DNA of 64,000 bases from Inhella gelatinilytica (GTDB lineage Bacteria > Pseudomonadota > Gammaproteobacteria > Burkholderiales > Burkholderiaceae_C). A model generated the notes under the pieces. It searched no databases. It was given only the letters and a program-made list of their open reading frames with translations, and had not been told where the DNA came from. The position numbers were made by a program, and so were the translations under genes. Every line of letters starts with the position of its first letter. The first letter of the stretch is position 1. Location of the stretch: NCBI RefSeq assembly GCF_016093295.1, contig NZ_JAEDAL010000006.1, forward strand, positions 124,001-188,000. Reading direction: 5' to 3'. Below, one piece after another: positions 1 through 9,710 of this stretch.

Positions 1-238
1 CCTGGTGAATGTCCATGGCGCGCGCCAAAGCACCGACCCCCACGCGGGGCTTCGCCTGCACCAGACTCAGGGCCCAAAGCTGCGCACCTCCGACGCCTGC
101 CTCGCGTTCCACCTGCTGAAAATGCGTCTTCACGGCGTTGAACACCATGCGAAACCGGCGCAACACACGGTGCGACGGCTCGCCCTCCACCAGGGTGGTC
201 GTCTGAACTTCGGGGGGGCGCAATGCGGATCTGGGCAT
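1..238 (-). CDS. MarR-family transcriptional regulator (truncated by window edge)
   Basis: Only the first 79 codons are inside the window; the rest lies beyond the left edge. The ATG at 236-238 opens a frame with no stop through to base 1. The visible protein has a polar N-terminus, then a helix (FRMVFNAVKTHFQQVER), GVGGAQLWALSLV and RVGVGALARAMDIHQ. This is the dimerisation helix, recognition-core entry and first helix of a MarR winged-helix domain. The gene is divergent from the antiporter, with 76 bp between the starts, so it may regulate that neighbour (inference). Family assignment is from the partial sequence only; the ligand is unknown. Confidence 0.6.
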   Translation of the reverse strand, partial: MPRSALRPPEVQTTTLVEGEPSHRVLRRFRMVFNAVKTHFQQVEREAGVGGAQLWALSLVQAKPRVGVGALARAMDIHQ

Positions 239-314
239 GGGTTCCATCCTAGAAGGCCCCGCCCCCAAGATCAGGACATTGCGGCCCCGCCACAACAACC
301 CAGCCGGTCATTGC

Positions 315-1556
315 ATGCCCCCTAGCCTTCTCGACCCACTCCTCCAAACCTTTCCGGCAGCCTGGCCGGCGAGCAACCCTTTGATCGTCTTCGGTTTGCT
401 GCTCGCTTTTGGGGTGCTGGGCGGGGTACTGGCGGCCCGGCTGCGCTGGTTGCCGTCGATCACCGGGTTCATGGCACTGGGGCTGTTGATCGGCCCCAGC
501 GGATTGGGTCTCTTGTCCAAAGAGGCTTTGCAGGGGTCGCAGATCTTGGTCGAGATCGCACTGGGGCTGATCTTGTTCAAACTGGGCGCCACATTGAACC
601 TGCAGCGCGCTCTGCGCAATCGTCGCCTGGTTTTCACCAGCCTGATCGAAGGGCTGGGGACGGCCCTCGCCATCGGTGTGCTGATGGGGGCCATCGGTGC
701 GCCCTTGGAAGTCGTGCTCGTGGCAGCCGCGATTGCAGTCTCGTCATCCCCGGCCGTGTTGATTCATGTTGCGGATGAGTTGCGCGCACGCGGACCCGTG
801 TTGCAAGGTGCCAAGGCCCTGGTGGCGGGCAACAACCTGCTGTCCTTCTTGTTGTTCACCTTGGTTCTGCCGGTGGCGCTGCGCGCCGGCGATGTGCAGT
901 GGGTGACCGCCTTGGCCTTGCCCGCGTATCAGCTGGTGGGTGCGATATTGATTGCGGTGGTGGTGGCCTGGATGGCCGCCCGCATCGCCCGATTGACCCG
1001 CGGCCATGAAGCGCACTTCCGCTTTGCCTTGGTGGTCGGAGCGGTCACCCTCACCATGGGCCTGGCCGAGGCCTTACAGGTGTCTCTGCTTTTTGCCGGC
1101 CTGTGTCTTGGGATGGCCACACGCGCGTTGCAGGGTCGGACCCGCTTGGCCCGGGTGGAGTTTGGCGGCGGTGGCGATGTCTTCTTCGTCATCCTCTTCG
1201 TGTTTGCCGGCGCCAAGCTCAACCTGGCACAGGCATGGGAAGTCCTGCCCCTGGCCCTGACCTTTGTCCTGGTGCGCACGCTGGCCAAAGTACTGGCCGT
1301 CTACGCGTGCTCAAGGTGGCATGGGCAGCCACGTCCCATCGCCCTGGGCAGCGGTCTCCTGCTGGTGCCGATGGCGGGCATGGCCATCGGGCTGGTACAG
1401 ACCACCCATCAACTCATCCCCGATCAAGCGGGGCAAATCGCGGCCATCGTGCTCGCCGCGGTGGCGGTCTTCGAGACGATAGGCCCACCCATCACGGCGT
1501 TTGCGCTGCGCTTGGTCGGCGCCGCCCCGACGACCCGGCCCAATCTCCTGTCTTAA
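315..1556 (+). CDS. Cation:proton antiporter, CPA2/Kef-like membrane domain
   Basis: A 413-residue, almost wholly hydrophobic protein with 11-13 predicted membrane segments and the Na+/H+ exchanger fold of the CPA2 family. GLLIGPSGLGLL near residue 60 matches the conserved N-terminal CPA segment, followed by ALGLILFKLGA. It should exchange K+ or Na+ for protons in the inner membrane. It stops after the transmembrane domain: there is no C-terminal RCK/TrkA-N domain as in KefB/KefC, so nucleotide or glutathione gating is not expected. An in-frame ATG at 237 would overlap the divergent regulator's start codon and add a polar leader, so the ATG at 315 was chosen. Ion specificity cannot be read from sequence. 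Confidence 0.85.
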   Translation: MPPSLLDPLLQTFPAAWPASNPLIVFGLLLAFGVLGGVLAARLRWLPSITGFMALGLLIGPSGLGLLSKEALQGSQILVEIALGLILFKLGATLNLQRALRNRRLVFTSLIEGLGTALAIGVLMGAIGAPLEVVLVAAAIAVSSSPAVLIHVADELRARGPVLQGAKALVAGNNLLSFLLFTLVLPVALRAGDVQWVTALALPAYQLVGAILIAVVVAWMAARIARLTRGHEAHFRFALVVGAVTLTMGLAEALQVSLLFAGLCLGMATRALQGRTRLARVEFGGGGDVFFVILFVFAGAKLNLAQAWEVLPLALTFVLVRTLAKVLAVYACSRWHGQPRPIALGSGLLLVPMAGMAIGLVQTTHQLIPDQAGQIAAIVLAAVAVFETIGPPITAFALRLVGAAPTTRPNLLS

Positions 1557-1559
1557 CGA

Positions 1560-2852
1560 TCACGGCCAAGTGCTCGTCAGCTCCGCCTCTGCCGCTTCCA
1601 GCACCTCATCCCGACCCACTGCCAGTGCCGCGCGGGTTCGATTGATCCGACGGTCGGGCTGCACCCCCTGACCTTCGACCCGGCGGCCGTCGGGCAACTG
1701 GAGCGCCTGCTCGCTGATGAGCAAGCGCGCATCGGGCGCCAGGTCCACATGCCGACGAATCGCGAGCAAACAACCGCAGCTGGTGTCCCCCAGCACGCGG
1801 GCGCGCCCCGTGAACTGCAGCACCGAAGCGAGCAGCTCCGAGCCACTGGCCGAGCCCGCATCCATCAACACCCGCAAGGGACCCTTGTAAAGCGCCTTGG
1901 GCCCACCGGCTCGGTAGGGGTCGCGTCGCGGCCCGTTGCGAAAGGCACTCAACTGCACCACCTGAGACTCGGGCAAGAGCAAATCCAGCAAGCGCATCGT
2001 CAGGTCGAAGCTGCCGCCGCCATTGCCGCGCAGGTCCAGGATCAGGCCTCGCCCGGGGCTGCCCCCCATGTCGCGCAAGGCCTGGGTCAATTCGGGCAGC
2101 AAGCGCTCGTCAAAACGATTCCAGCGCAACACGGCGACCCCGCTGTCGCGACGTGTCAACTGAGCGCGCGGTGGGAACAGAAGTTCCGCCCGTTTGAGGG
2201 TGGCCGACCGCACCCGGCCGTCAGCCTGCTCCCACTGCAGGGCGACTTCACTGCCCTCGGGGCCATCCAACCACTGCCGCAGCGCCGTCAACCCCTGCGC
2301 TTGCGCCGTGGAGCTGTGGCGAGCTTGCGCCAACCCCCGCGCCCAAACCGCGTCCGGCGCTTCACCATTCCAGCGCAACAGGCGGTCACCCGCGGTCAAC
2401 CCGACCGCCGCGGCAGGGCTGTCGGGCGTAACGCGGTCCACCACCCACTGCCCCTCCACCTGCGCCAACGCCAAGCCCAGCGAGGGCCCCCGATCGTCGC
2501 GTTTGCGGCGCACCTCGCGCGGGCCTTCCACCCGCGTGTGGGCATCGCGCCGCTCGCCGGCCATCCGGTCCAGCGCCACCCACAGGGCCTCGGGGTCGTC
2601 GGGAGGGGCGGCCAAGACCGCCGCGCGGTGCCGCTCGCGGGCCTCGGCCCATCCAGACGGCGCCGGGTCAACGTGACGGTCATCAATGAGCTGCCACACC
2701 CGGGTCAGCAAGTCTTCGCGCCCCACGGCGTCGGTCGGCGCCGGGCCGGGCACCGCGGCGCAGCCGAGTAGAAGCGACAAGGCCCCCAGGGCCAGACCCG
2801 CCCGAAGGCGGATGGCACGGGGGGCCTGCAGAGCGACTTGGACGCTCAGCAT
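1560..2852 (-). CDS. S41-family (C-terminal processing type) peptidase, lipoprotein
   Basis: A 430-residue predicted lipoprotein with a hydrophobic leader ending in LLLGC, so Cys31 would be lipidated. A PDZ-like segment follows (LALAQVEGQWVVDRV, AAAVGLTAGDRLL), then the S41 core with LILDLRGNGGG and the nucleophile region DAGSASGSELLA. It resembles carboxy-terminal processing proteases and probably trims periplasmic or outer-membrane proteins; the substrate is unknown. The start is the ATG at 2852, 11 bp after the POT transporter stop, because upstream extension would enter that gene. The two are probably co-transcribed. Its 3' end sits 3 bp from the convergent antiporter stop. Confidence 0.85.
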   Translation of the reverse strand: MLSVQVALQAPRAIRLRAGLALGALSLLLGCAAVPGPAPTDAVGREDLLTRVWQLIDDRHVDPAPSGWAEARERHRAAVLAAPPDDPEALWVALDRMAGERRDAHTRVEGPREVRRKRDDRGPSLGLALAQVEGQWVVDRVTPDSPAAAVGLTAGDRLLRWNGEAPDAVWARGLAQARHSSTAQAQGLTALRQWLDGPEGSEVALQWEQADGRVRSATLKRAELLFPPRAQLTRRDSGVAVLRWNRFDERLLPELTQALRDMGGSPGRGLILDLRGNGGGSFDLTMRLLDLLLPESQVVQLSAFRNGPRRDPYRAGGPKALYKGPLRVLMDAGSASGSELLASVLQFTGRARVLGDTSCGCLLAIRRHVDLAPDARLLISEQALQLPDGRRVEGQGVQPDRRINRTRAALAVGRDEVLEAAEAELTSTWP

Positions 2853-2863
2853 GCGGAGCACGC

Positions 2864-4357
<1,494 letters not shown>

Positions 4358-4622
4358 GAACTCTCCAAATGCGACGCGGCCCGCTCAGGGGCGGGCTGCG
4401 GGGCCGGATTGTGGCGGCTCCGCCCCACCCCAGGTCCTCGGGTCCACCCCAGGACTACCTAGGGTTATCACCCCCCCTTCAAACGAGCGGTCGGCGCCTG
4501 GGGCCGCCACCGGCGGGCGTCTCCTAACCCCATCGGCGCCCGTCCACACCCGTTGGTCGCACGCGGGTCGCGGGCCCAACCGCGCGGCGACACCATGCCG
4601 CTTCCCCCTCATGGAGCCCCGC

Positions 4623-5582
4623 ATGAACCCCGTGCTGCACGCTCAGCATCTGTGCAAGAACTACGGCAACCGCCCAGCGGTCCAGAACCTGAGTCTGACG
4701 GTTCGCCCCGGCGAACTGCTGGCGCTGCTCGGGCCCAATGGGGCCGGCAAGTCCAGCACGATTGGCATGATCAGCGGTTTGTTGCCGCCCGATTCCGGCT
4801 CCATTCGCATCGCGGGTGTCGACCTGGTCACGACCCCCGACGCGGCGAAACGGCGCATTGGGCTGGTGCCCCAAGATCTCGCGCTCTTTGAGGATCTGCC
4901 GGCGCGCACCAACTTGATGCTCTTTGGCGCGCTGTATGGCCTGGACCGCCCAACCGCCCGCAATCGCGCAGACGTCGTGCTCGCGCAAGTCGGGTTGGCC
5001 GACCGGGTGAGCGACAAGCCGGCCGCCTTCAGCGGCGGCATGAAGCGCCGGCTGAACATCGCCTGCGCGCTGATGCACGAACCGGAACTCCTGCTTCTGG
5101 ACGAGCCCACTGCCGGCGTGGATCCGCAGAGCCGTCAGGCGATTTTTGAACTGATCGAACAGCTGAAGCGCAGCGGCAAGGCGGTGGTCTACACCACGCA
5201 CTACATGGAGGAGGCCGAGCGTTTGGCGGACCGGATCGTCATCGTGGACCATGGACATATCGTGGCCGAAGGCACGCTCCACGAGCTTCTCGCCCGCCTG
5301 CCCGCCGCCCAAAAGGTCTCCCTGACCCTGAGTGAGCCGCTGGCGGGCAACGCGCTTCAGGCTCTGCATGACGCCCTCCCCTCGGGCGCCTCACTGACGA
5401 CCCGAGGGCCACAACTGTGCCTGGCGATGGCTGACCTGACGCGAGGTCTGGCCGCATTGCTCCCCGCGCTGACGGCCCATGGCGTTGCCGTGATCAACCT
5501 ACACAGCGGCCGGGCCAGCCTGGAAGATGTGTTCCTGACCCTCACGGGTCGTCAATTGCGCGATCCGGGAGCCGCCGCATGA
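4623..5582 (+). CDS. ABC-2 type exporter, ATP-binding subunit
   Basis: A 319-residue nucleotide-binding protein with Walker A GPNGAGKSS, signature FSGGMKRRLN, Walker B LLLLDEPTAGVD and H-loop TTHYMEEAE. The C-terminal 100 residues match the accessory region of DrrA/NodI/YhhH-type ATPases. It energises the permease encoded next. The stop overlaps the permease start as ATGA. The frame is open back to 4281, and starts at 4611 and 4623 are both possible. The ATG at 4623 was preferred because GGAG lies six bases before it. Substrate is unknown; drugs, lipids or polysaccharides are all handled by this class. Confidence 0.92.
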   Translation: MNPVLHAQHLCKNYGNRPAVQNLSLTVRPGELLALLGPNGAGKSSTIGMISGLLPPDSGSIRIAGVDLVTTPDAAKRRIGLVPQDLALFEDLPARTNLMLFGALYGLDRPTARNRADVVLAQVGLADRVSDKPAAFSGGMKRRLNIACALMHEPELLLLDEPTAGVDPQSRQAIFELIEQLKRSGKAVVYTTHYMEEAERLADRIVIVDHGHIVAEGTLHELLARLPAAQKVSLTLSEPLAGNALQALHDALPSGASLTTRGPQLCLAMADLTRGLAALLPALTAHGVAVINLHSGRASLEDVFLTLTGRQLRDPGAAA

Positions 5583-6877
5583 ACGCTTTCTTCGCCCTGG
5601 TTCACAAGGACTTGCTGCAGTACCTGGGTAACCGCAGAGCGCTGCTCATTGGCTTGCTTGCGCCCATCTTGATCGCTGCGTTTTTCGGCAGTTTGTTTGG
5701 GGGCAGTGGCGCCAATTCAGCGCCCAGCCGCGTGCCAGTGGGCTGGGTGGACCCGGACCCCAGCCCCTTGAGCCGACGGGTAGCGCTGGTGCTGGCCCAG
5801 GACCCCCACATTCAGCTGGAACCCCTCAGCGAAGCGGACGCGCGCAAGCGGGTTCAAGAAGGCAAGTTGCGGGCCGCCCTGGTACTCCCGCCCGACTTCG
5901 AGTCGCACACCGTGAGAGCCCTCTTTGGCGCGGCCGCGCCCCCGCAGATCACCTGCTACAGCGATCCTTCACAGGGAGCGACCTTGGCGCTGGTGAAAGG
6001 CGTACTCACCCAGCACCTGATGGCGGAAGTGAGTCGTGTGGCTCTGGACACCCAAAGCGCCTCCTGGCTCCGTTTGCGCGACGCGCTCAGCCGCGACCCG
6101 CGGATGGCCGCCGAAGACCGAACCGACTGGCAGCGGCTGATGGACAGCGCCGCCCAGCTGCAGGCTCGCCACACCGCCGCATCGGCTGCCCCCAATTCGG
6201 TGCTCGGGGGCGGGGGCCTGCGCCCGCCCTTCAGTCTGCAGGATCGCGAAGCGGTGGCCGATGGGGCAGGACGCGGCTACAACGGCTACGCGCACGCCTT
6301 CGCCGGCATGGGCGTTCAATTCATCCTCATGTTGGGCGTGGATTTGGCCGTGGGTTTGCTGCTCATGCGCCGGCAGGACCTCTGGAAACGTCTGCGTGCG
6401 GCGCCGCTGTCGCGAGGGCTGCTGCTGGGCAGTCGCCTGCTGAGCACGGCCCTGATTGCCTTGGGAACTTTTGTCGTCATCATGGCCGTGGGAATCGCCG
6501 TGTTTGGCGTCCGCATCCAAGGCAGTGGGCTGGGTTTCGGCTTGATTCTTGTGGCCTTTTCGCTGCTGACGGCGAGCTTTGGCCTGATGGTTGCCGCACT
6601 GGGCCGCAGCCCCGAAGCGACACGAGGCCTGGCCATCTTGGCCACCCTGCTGCTGGTGATGTTGGGCGGCGCGTGGGTGCCGAGCGTTGTCTTTCCCGAC
6701 TGGATGCAAACCGTCACGCTGCTCACGCCCACGCGCTGGGCGGTCGACGGTTTGGATGCCATGACATGGCGAGGGCAGGGTCTCGACGCGGCGTGGCCGG
6801 TGGTGGGCGTCTTGCTGGGCTTCAGCACCCTGATGGCGGTCGTGGCCTGGTGGCGCTTCGACTGGGAGGAGGCCTAA
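5579..6877 (+). CDS. ABC-2 type exporter, permease subunit
   Basis: A 432-residue membrane protein. One N-terminal membrane segment (LLIGLLAPILIAAFFGSLF) is followed by a periplasmic domain of about 230 residues, then five C-terminal membrane segments beginning near residue 240 (GMGVQFILMLGVDLAVGLLLM). This is the YhhJ/YbhR-like layout of ABC2_membrane_3 permeases. It is translationally coupled to the ATPase gene by a 4-bp overlap. Its last four bases overlap the convergent diguanylate cyclase stop region. No membrane-fusion partner is adjacent, unlike the YbhGFSR system, so the exported substrate cannot be inferred. Confidence 0.88.
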   Translation: MNAFFALVHKDLLQYLGNRRALLIGLLAPILIAAFFGSLFGGSGANSAPSRVPVGWVDPDPSPLSRRVALVLAQDPHIQLEPLSEADARKRVQEGKLRAALVLPPDFESHTVRALFGAAAPPQITCYSDPSQGATLALVKGVLTQHLMAEVSRVALDTQSASWLRLRDALSRDPRMAAEDRTDWQRLMDSAAQLQARHTAASAAPNSVLGGGGLRPPFSLQDREAVADGAGRGYNGYAHAFAGMGVQFILMLGVDLAVGLLLMRRQDLWKRLRAAPLSRGLLLGSRLLSTALIALGTFVVIMAVGIAVFGVRIQGSGLGFGLILVAFSLLTASFGLMVAALGRSPEATRGLAILATLLLVMLGGAWVPSVVFPDWMQTVTLLTPTRWAVDGLDAMTWRGQGLDAAWPVVGVLLGFSTLMAVVAWWRFDWEEA

Positions 6878-8574
6878 GCAGGGCCCGCTGTTTGCGTCTT
6901 GCGAACCTGTTTTGCCCGGTACATGGCTCCATCGGCGGCCGCCAGCAGGTCGCCCGGCGATTCCCCGTTGAGCGGGTACAGGGCCTCGCCAATGCTCGCG
7001 CCCAGCGGCAGGTCCAAGCCCGCAAAGGCCACCGGCTGATCCAGCACCGCCTGAACTTTGGATTGCACCAACTCCAGGCTCATGCCGTCGACCTCGCCGT
7101 CCACCAGGATGACGAATTCATCCCCGCCAAGCCGGGCCACCGTGTCGGCCTCCCGCACCAAACCCGTCAGCCGCCGCGCCACCGTCTGCAACACCGCGTC
7201 ACCCGCGGCATGCCCGTGCTGATCGTTGATGGCCTTGAATCCATCCAAATCGATGAACAGCAATCCCAAGGCCTGGTGATGCCGCCGTGCCTGCACCAAG
7301 GCGTGCTCCAGTCGATCCATGAACACACGGCGGTTGACCAGGCCCGTCAACGCGTCGCTGCTGGCCAAGAGGTTGAGTTCGTCCTGCTTGGCGCGCAAGG
7401 CCTCCATTTGGGCGCCAATTTGCCGCTGCATATCCACCACGGCCCGCGCCAGCACACCGAATTCATCCCGGCGCCCCGTGGGCAAGGCCAGGGTGTTGCC
7501 GGCGGTCACGCCCCGCACGGCGCGCAAGATCTGCTTCAACGGCTGGGTCCACGCGCGCGCCAACATCACCGCCAGCAGCACGGCGAACAGGCTGAAGCCA
7601 ATCACCACCCGACCGATGACGTCGCGCAGGTGCTGGGCCTGCTCCAGGACCTCATCCAGCGACTGCGAAAGACCAATGATGAACGGAGCGTCTTGATGCA
7701 GCTCGGGTGTGGGCTGACGCACAAAGGCAGCCAATCCGGTGGCGGTTTGGCTGCCCTGCTCGCGGGCCTGGGCCGCCCCTTCGCGCAGCAGATTGGCCAC
7801 GTCGGGATAGTCATCCACCGCATTGGCGCGCTGGCCACGTTCAAAGGCGAAAACCTTGGTGGTGTCGGGGTGAATCAAGTAGTCACCGGCCCCATTGAGC
7901 AAATACAAATCCAAACCGCGCGGCAGATCGGCGGCGAGTTGGGTGAACAGCCCCTTGAGATCGACGCTGACCACCATCACGCCGCGGGTCACCCCCCGAA
8001 CATCCACCACCGGTGCGGCCACCTGGATCGACGGTTGCCCTTGTTCGGCCGCCGCCCCGACGTCCCGGTTCAACACGACGGGCGACACGTAGACCGCCCC
8101 ACGCGGCAAGCGCAGAGCTTCACGAACGTAGATCGTGTGGCCTTTCTCTTGCAGGTCGTCAGCCGCCACCCCATGAACCGTCCCCCCGCTGCGGTCCACC
8201 CGCACCCGCTCCACACCATGCGATTGGGCATCAATTAAGCGCATCTGGAAGTACTCGGGGTGCGTCAGCAGCATCCGCTCAAACAAAAGCCCCGTGTTGA
8301 GCTGGGCGCGCTCCAAGTACTGGGGTTCGGTGCGCATCAAGAGTTGGGCAGCCACCGGGTGTTCGGCCATCAGGAGCACATCGGCGGCCACCGCCTTCAG
8401 CCCGACCGAGACCTGCCGCGCCAGCACACGCGTCGCCGTCGCCAACCGCTGTTCTGCTGCCTCCAGCACCAATCGGCGGCTGTGCACGTAGCCGTAGTAG
8501 CCCGTGAGACCCGCGGCCAGCACCCCCACGAAGGCCATGACCACGCCAAGCCGGCCGGTGAGCCCCAGCTTCAT
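6874..8574 (-). CDS. Diguanylate cyclase with periplasmic dCache-like sensor, HAMP and GGDEF
   Basis: A 566-residue inner membrane protein. The first membrane helix lies near residues 5-25 and is followed by a periplasmic domain of about 240 residues with double-Cache character (YVREALRLPRGAVYVSP, GVMVVSVDLKGLF). A second helix, a HAMP-like linker and a GGDEF domain follow. The catalytic GGDEF motif is intact near residue 484, and the inhibitory RxxD site (READ) sits five residues upstream, so an active, product-inhibited c-di-GMP synthase is expected. No EAL domain is present. The ATG at 8574 overlaps the stop of the upstream binding-protein gene (ATGA), implying co-translation and a common signal. 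An upstream in-frame start would run into that gene. Confidence 0.92.
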   Translation of the reverse strand: MKLGLTGRLGVVMAFVGVLAAGLTGYYGYVHSRRLVLEAAEQRLATATRVLARQVSVGLKAVAADVLLMAEHPVAAQLLMRTEPQYLERAQLNTGLLFERMLLTHPEYFQMRLIDAQSHGVERVRVDRSGGTVHGVAADDLQEKGHTIYVREALRLPRGAVYVSPVVLNRDVGAAAEQGQPSIQVAAPVVDVRGVTRGVMVVSVDLKGLFTQLAADLPRGLDLYLLNGAGDYLIHPDTTKVFAFERGQRANAVDDYPDVANLLREGAAQAREQGSQTATGLAAFVRQPTPELHQDAPFIIGLSQSLDEVLEQAQHLRDVIGRVVIGFSLFAVLLAVMLARAWTQPLKQILRAVRGVTAGNTLALPTGRRDEFGVLARAVVDMQRQIGAQMEALRAKQDELNLLASSDALTGLVNRRVFMDRLEHALVQARRHHQALGLLFIDLDGFKAINDQHGHAAGDAVLQTVARRLTGLVREADTVARLGGDEFVILVDGEVDGMSLELVQSKVQAVLDQPVAFAGLDLPLGASIGEALYPLNGESPGDLLAAADGAMYRAKQVRKTQTAGPA

Positions 8575-9602
8575 GCGCTCAGCACCTTGTTGAGCGAATC
8601 CCCCGCGATGACCCGCGCCCAGAGCCGCTCCCGGCGGGCGGCGTCCTCGACGGGTTCCAGCCAAAGCAAACGGGGGTCCGGCGCATCGCCCGCTCGCCGG
8701 GTGTTGGCCAAGCCTTGGCGTTGCACCAACAGATCGCTGGCCAAATCCCCGAGCACGTGATCGATCCAGGCATGGGCCATGGGCACATCCGCGCTGCCCC
8801 GTGAAATGGCCCAGCAGTCCAACCAGGCCAGCGTGCCTTCGCGGGGAAAGGCGTACCCCACCGCAGCGCCGGCTTGCTCCAGCAGTCGCAATTGCTGAGT
8901 GCCGTAATTGGCAAACATCAGGGCGGCGCCGTGCCGCAGGAACAAGGCCACCGATTCGTCAGGCTGTCCGTAAAACCCAAGCACATTGCGACGCAGCGCA
9001 ATCAGCCGCTCCGCCACCTGGGGCCAGGCCTCAGCCGGCACCTGAAACGGGGAGGACAGCCCCAACACCTGGGCCGCAATGGAGACGTTGTGACTGCCGC
9101 CTTCGTACCCCACGACTTTGCCCTGCCAGCGCGGGTCCCACAGGACCTGCAAACTACGAGGCGGCTCGCTCAGTTGCCGCTTGTCGTAGATCAGCCCCAT
9201 GGTGGAATAGGTGAACGGCACGCCGAAACGACGGCCTGCGTGTTTCAGCCCCGGGATGTCCTCGGCTCGCTGAAAGCGCGGGAGCTGACGCCGGATGGTG
9301 GGTACCGACACCGAGTCCACGGGCTGCAGCAAACCCGCGCGCACCGCCCGGTTCAATTCCGCGATGTTCAGCGACACCACATCGAACTCACCCCCCTGGC
9401 GAGCGGCAAGCCGCTGCCAGAGCCCCTCGTCGGTGTCGATCACCGTGAGCTCCACCTTGACCGGGTACTTCGCCTCAAAGGCCCGAACCACTTCGGGCTC
9501 GGCGTACCCCGGCCAGGCCAGCACGCGCAGCGCCGCCGTTCCCTTGGCCTGGGCGGCGCCCACCACCCCCAAGGATGCGGCCAAAACATGGCGACGCTGC
9601 AT
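8571..9602 (-). CDS. PotD/PotF-like extracellular solute-binding protein
   Basis: A 343-residue periplasmic binding protein of the spermidine/putrescine type. An N-terminal Sec- or Tat-like leader (MQRRHVLAASLGVVGAAQA) is followed by LRVLAWPGYAEPEVVRAFE, the typical mature start of PotD-like proteins, and later GVPFTYSTMGLIYDKR. The start at 9602 has a purine-rich site (GGGGGAAAGGGA) upstream. There are no ABC permease or ATPase genes beside it. Instead the next gene, overlapping by 4 bp, encodes a diguanylate cyclase with a periplasmic sensor. It may therefore present a polyamine-like or other ligand to that sensor rather than import it (inference). Confidence 0.85.
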   Translation of the reverse strand: MQRRHVLAASLGVVGAAQAKGTAALRVLAWPGYAEPEVVRAFEAKYPVKVELTVIDTDEGLWQRLAARQGGEFDVVSLNIAELNRAVRAGLLQPVDSVSVPTIRRQLPRFQRAEDIPGLKHAGRRFGVPFTYSTMGLIYDKRQLSEPPRSLQVLWDPRWQGKVVGYEGGSHNVSIAAQVLGLSSPFQVPAEAWPQVAERLIALRRNVLGFYGQPDESVALFLRHGAALMFANYGTQQLRLLEQAGAAVGYAFPREGTLAWLDCWAISRGSADVPMAHAWIDHVLGDLASDLLVQRQGLANTRRAGDAPDPRLLWLEPVEDAARRERLWARVIAGDSLNKVLSA

Positions 9603-9710
9603 GCAGTCCCTTTCCCCCTGGGGTACCGCCCCAGTCATCGCCCCATCTTGCCGCGGCCACCGGCCCACGCCAAGCCCGGTGTGGCATTTAGCCCATGCGT
9701 TCAACCCCTG

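Noticed and set aside
237-314. Upstream ATG at 237 for the antiporter
   Set aside because: It would overlap the divergent MarR start codon and add a polar, Pro/Arg-rich leader before the first membrane segment.
4426-4453. Direct repeat CACCCCAGG in the POT/ABC intergenic region
   Set aside because: Two short GC-rich copies 10 bp apart can arise by chance at this base composition; no promoter element is placed around them.
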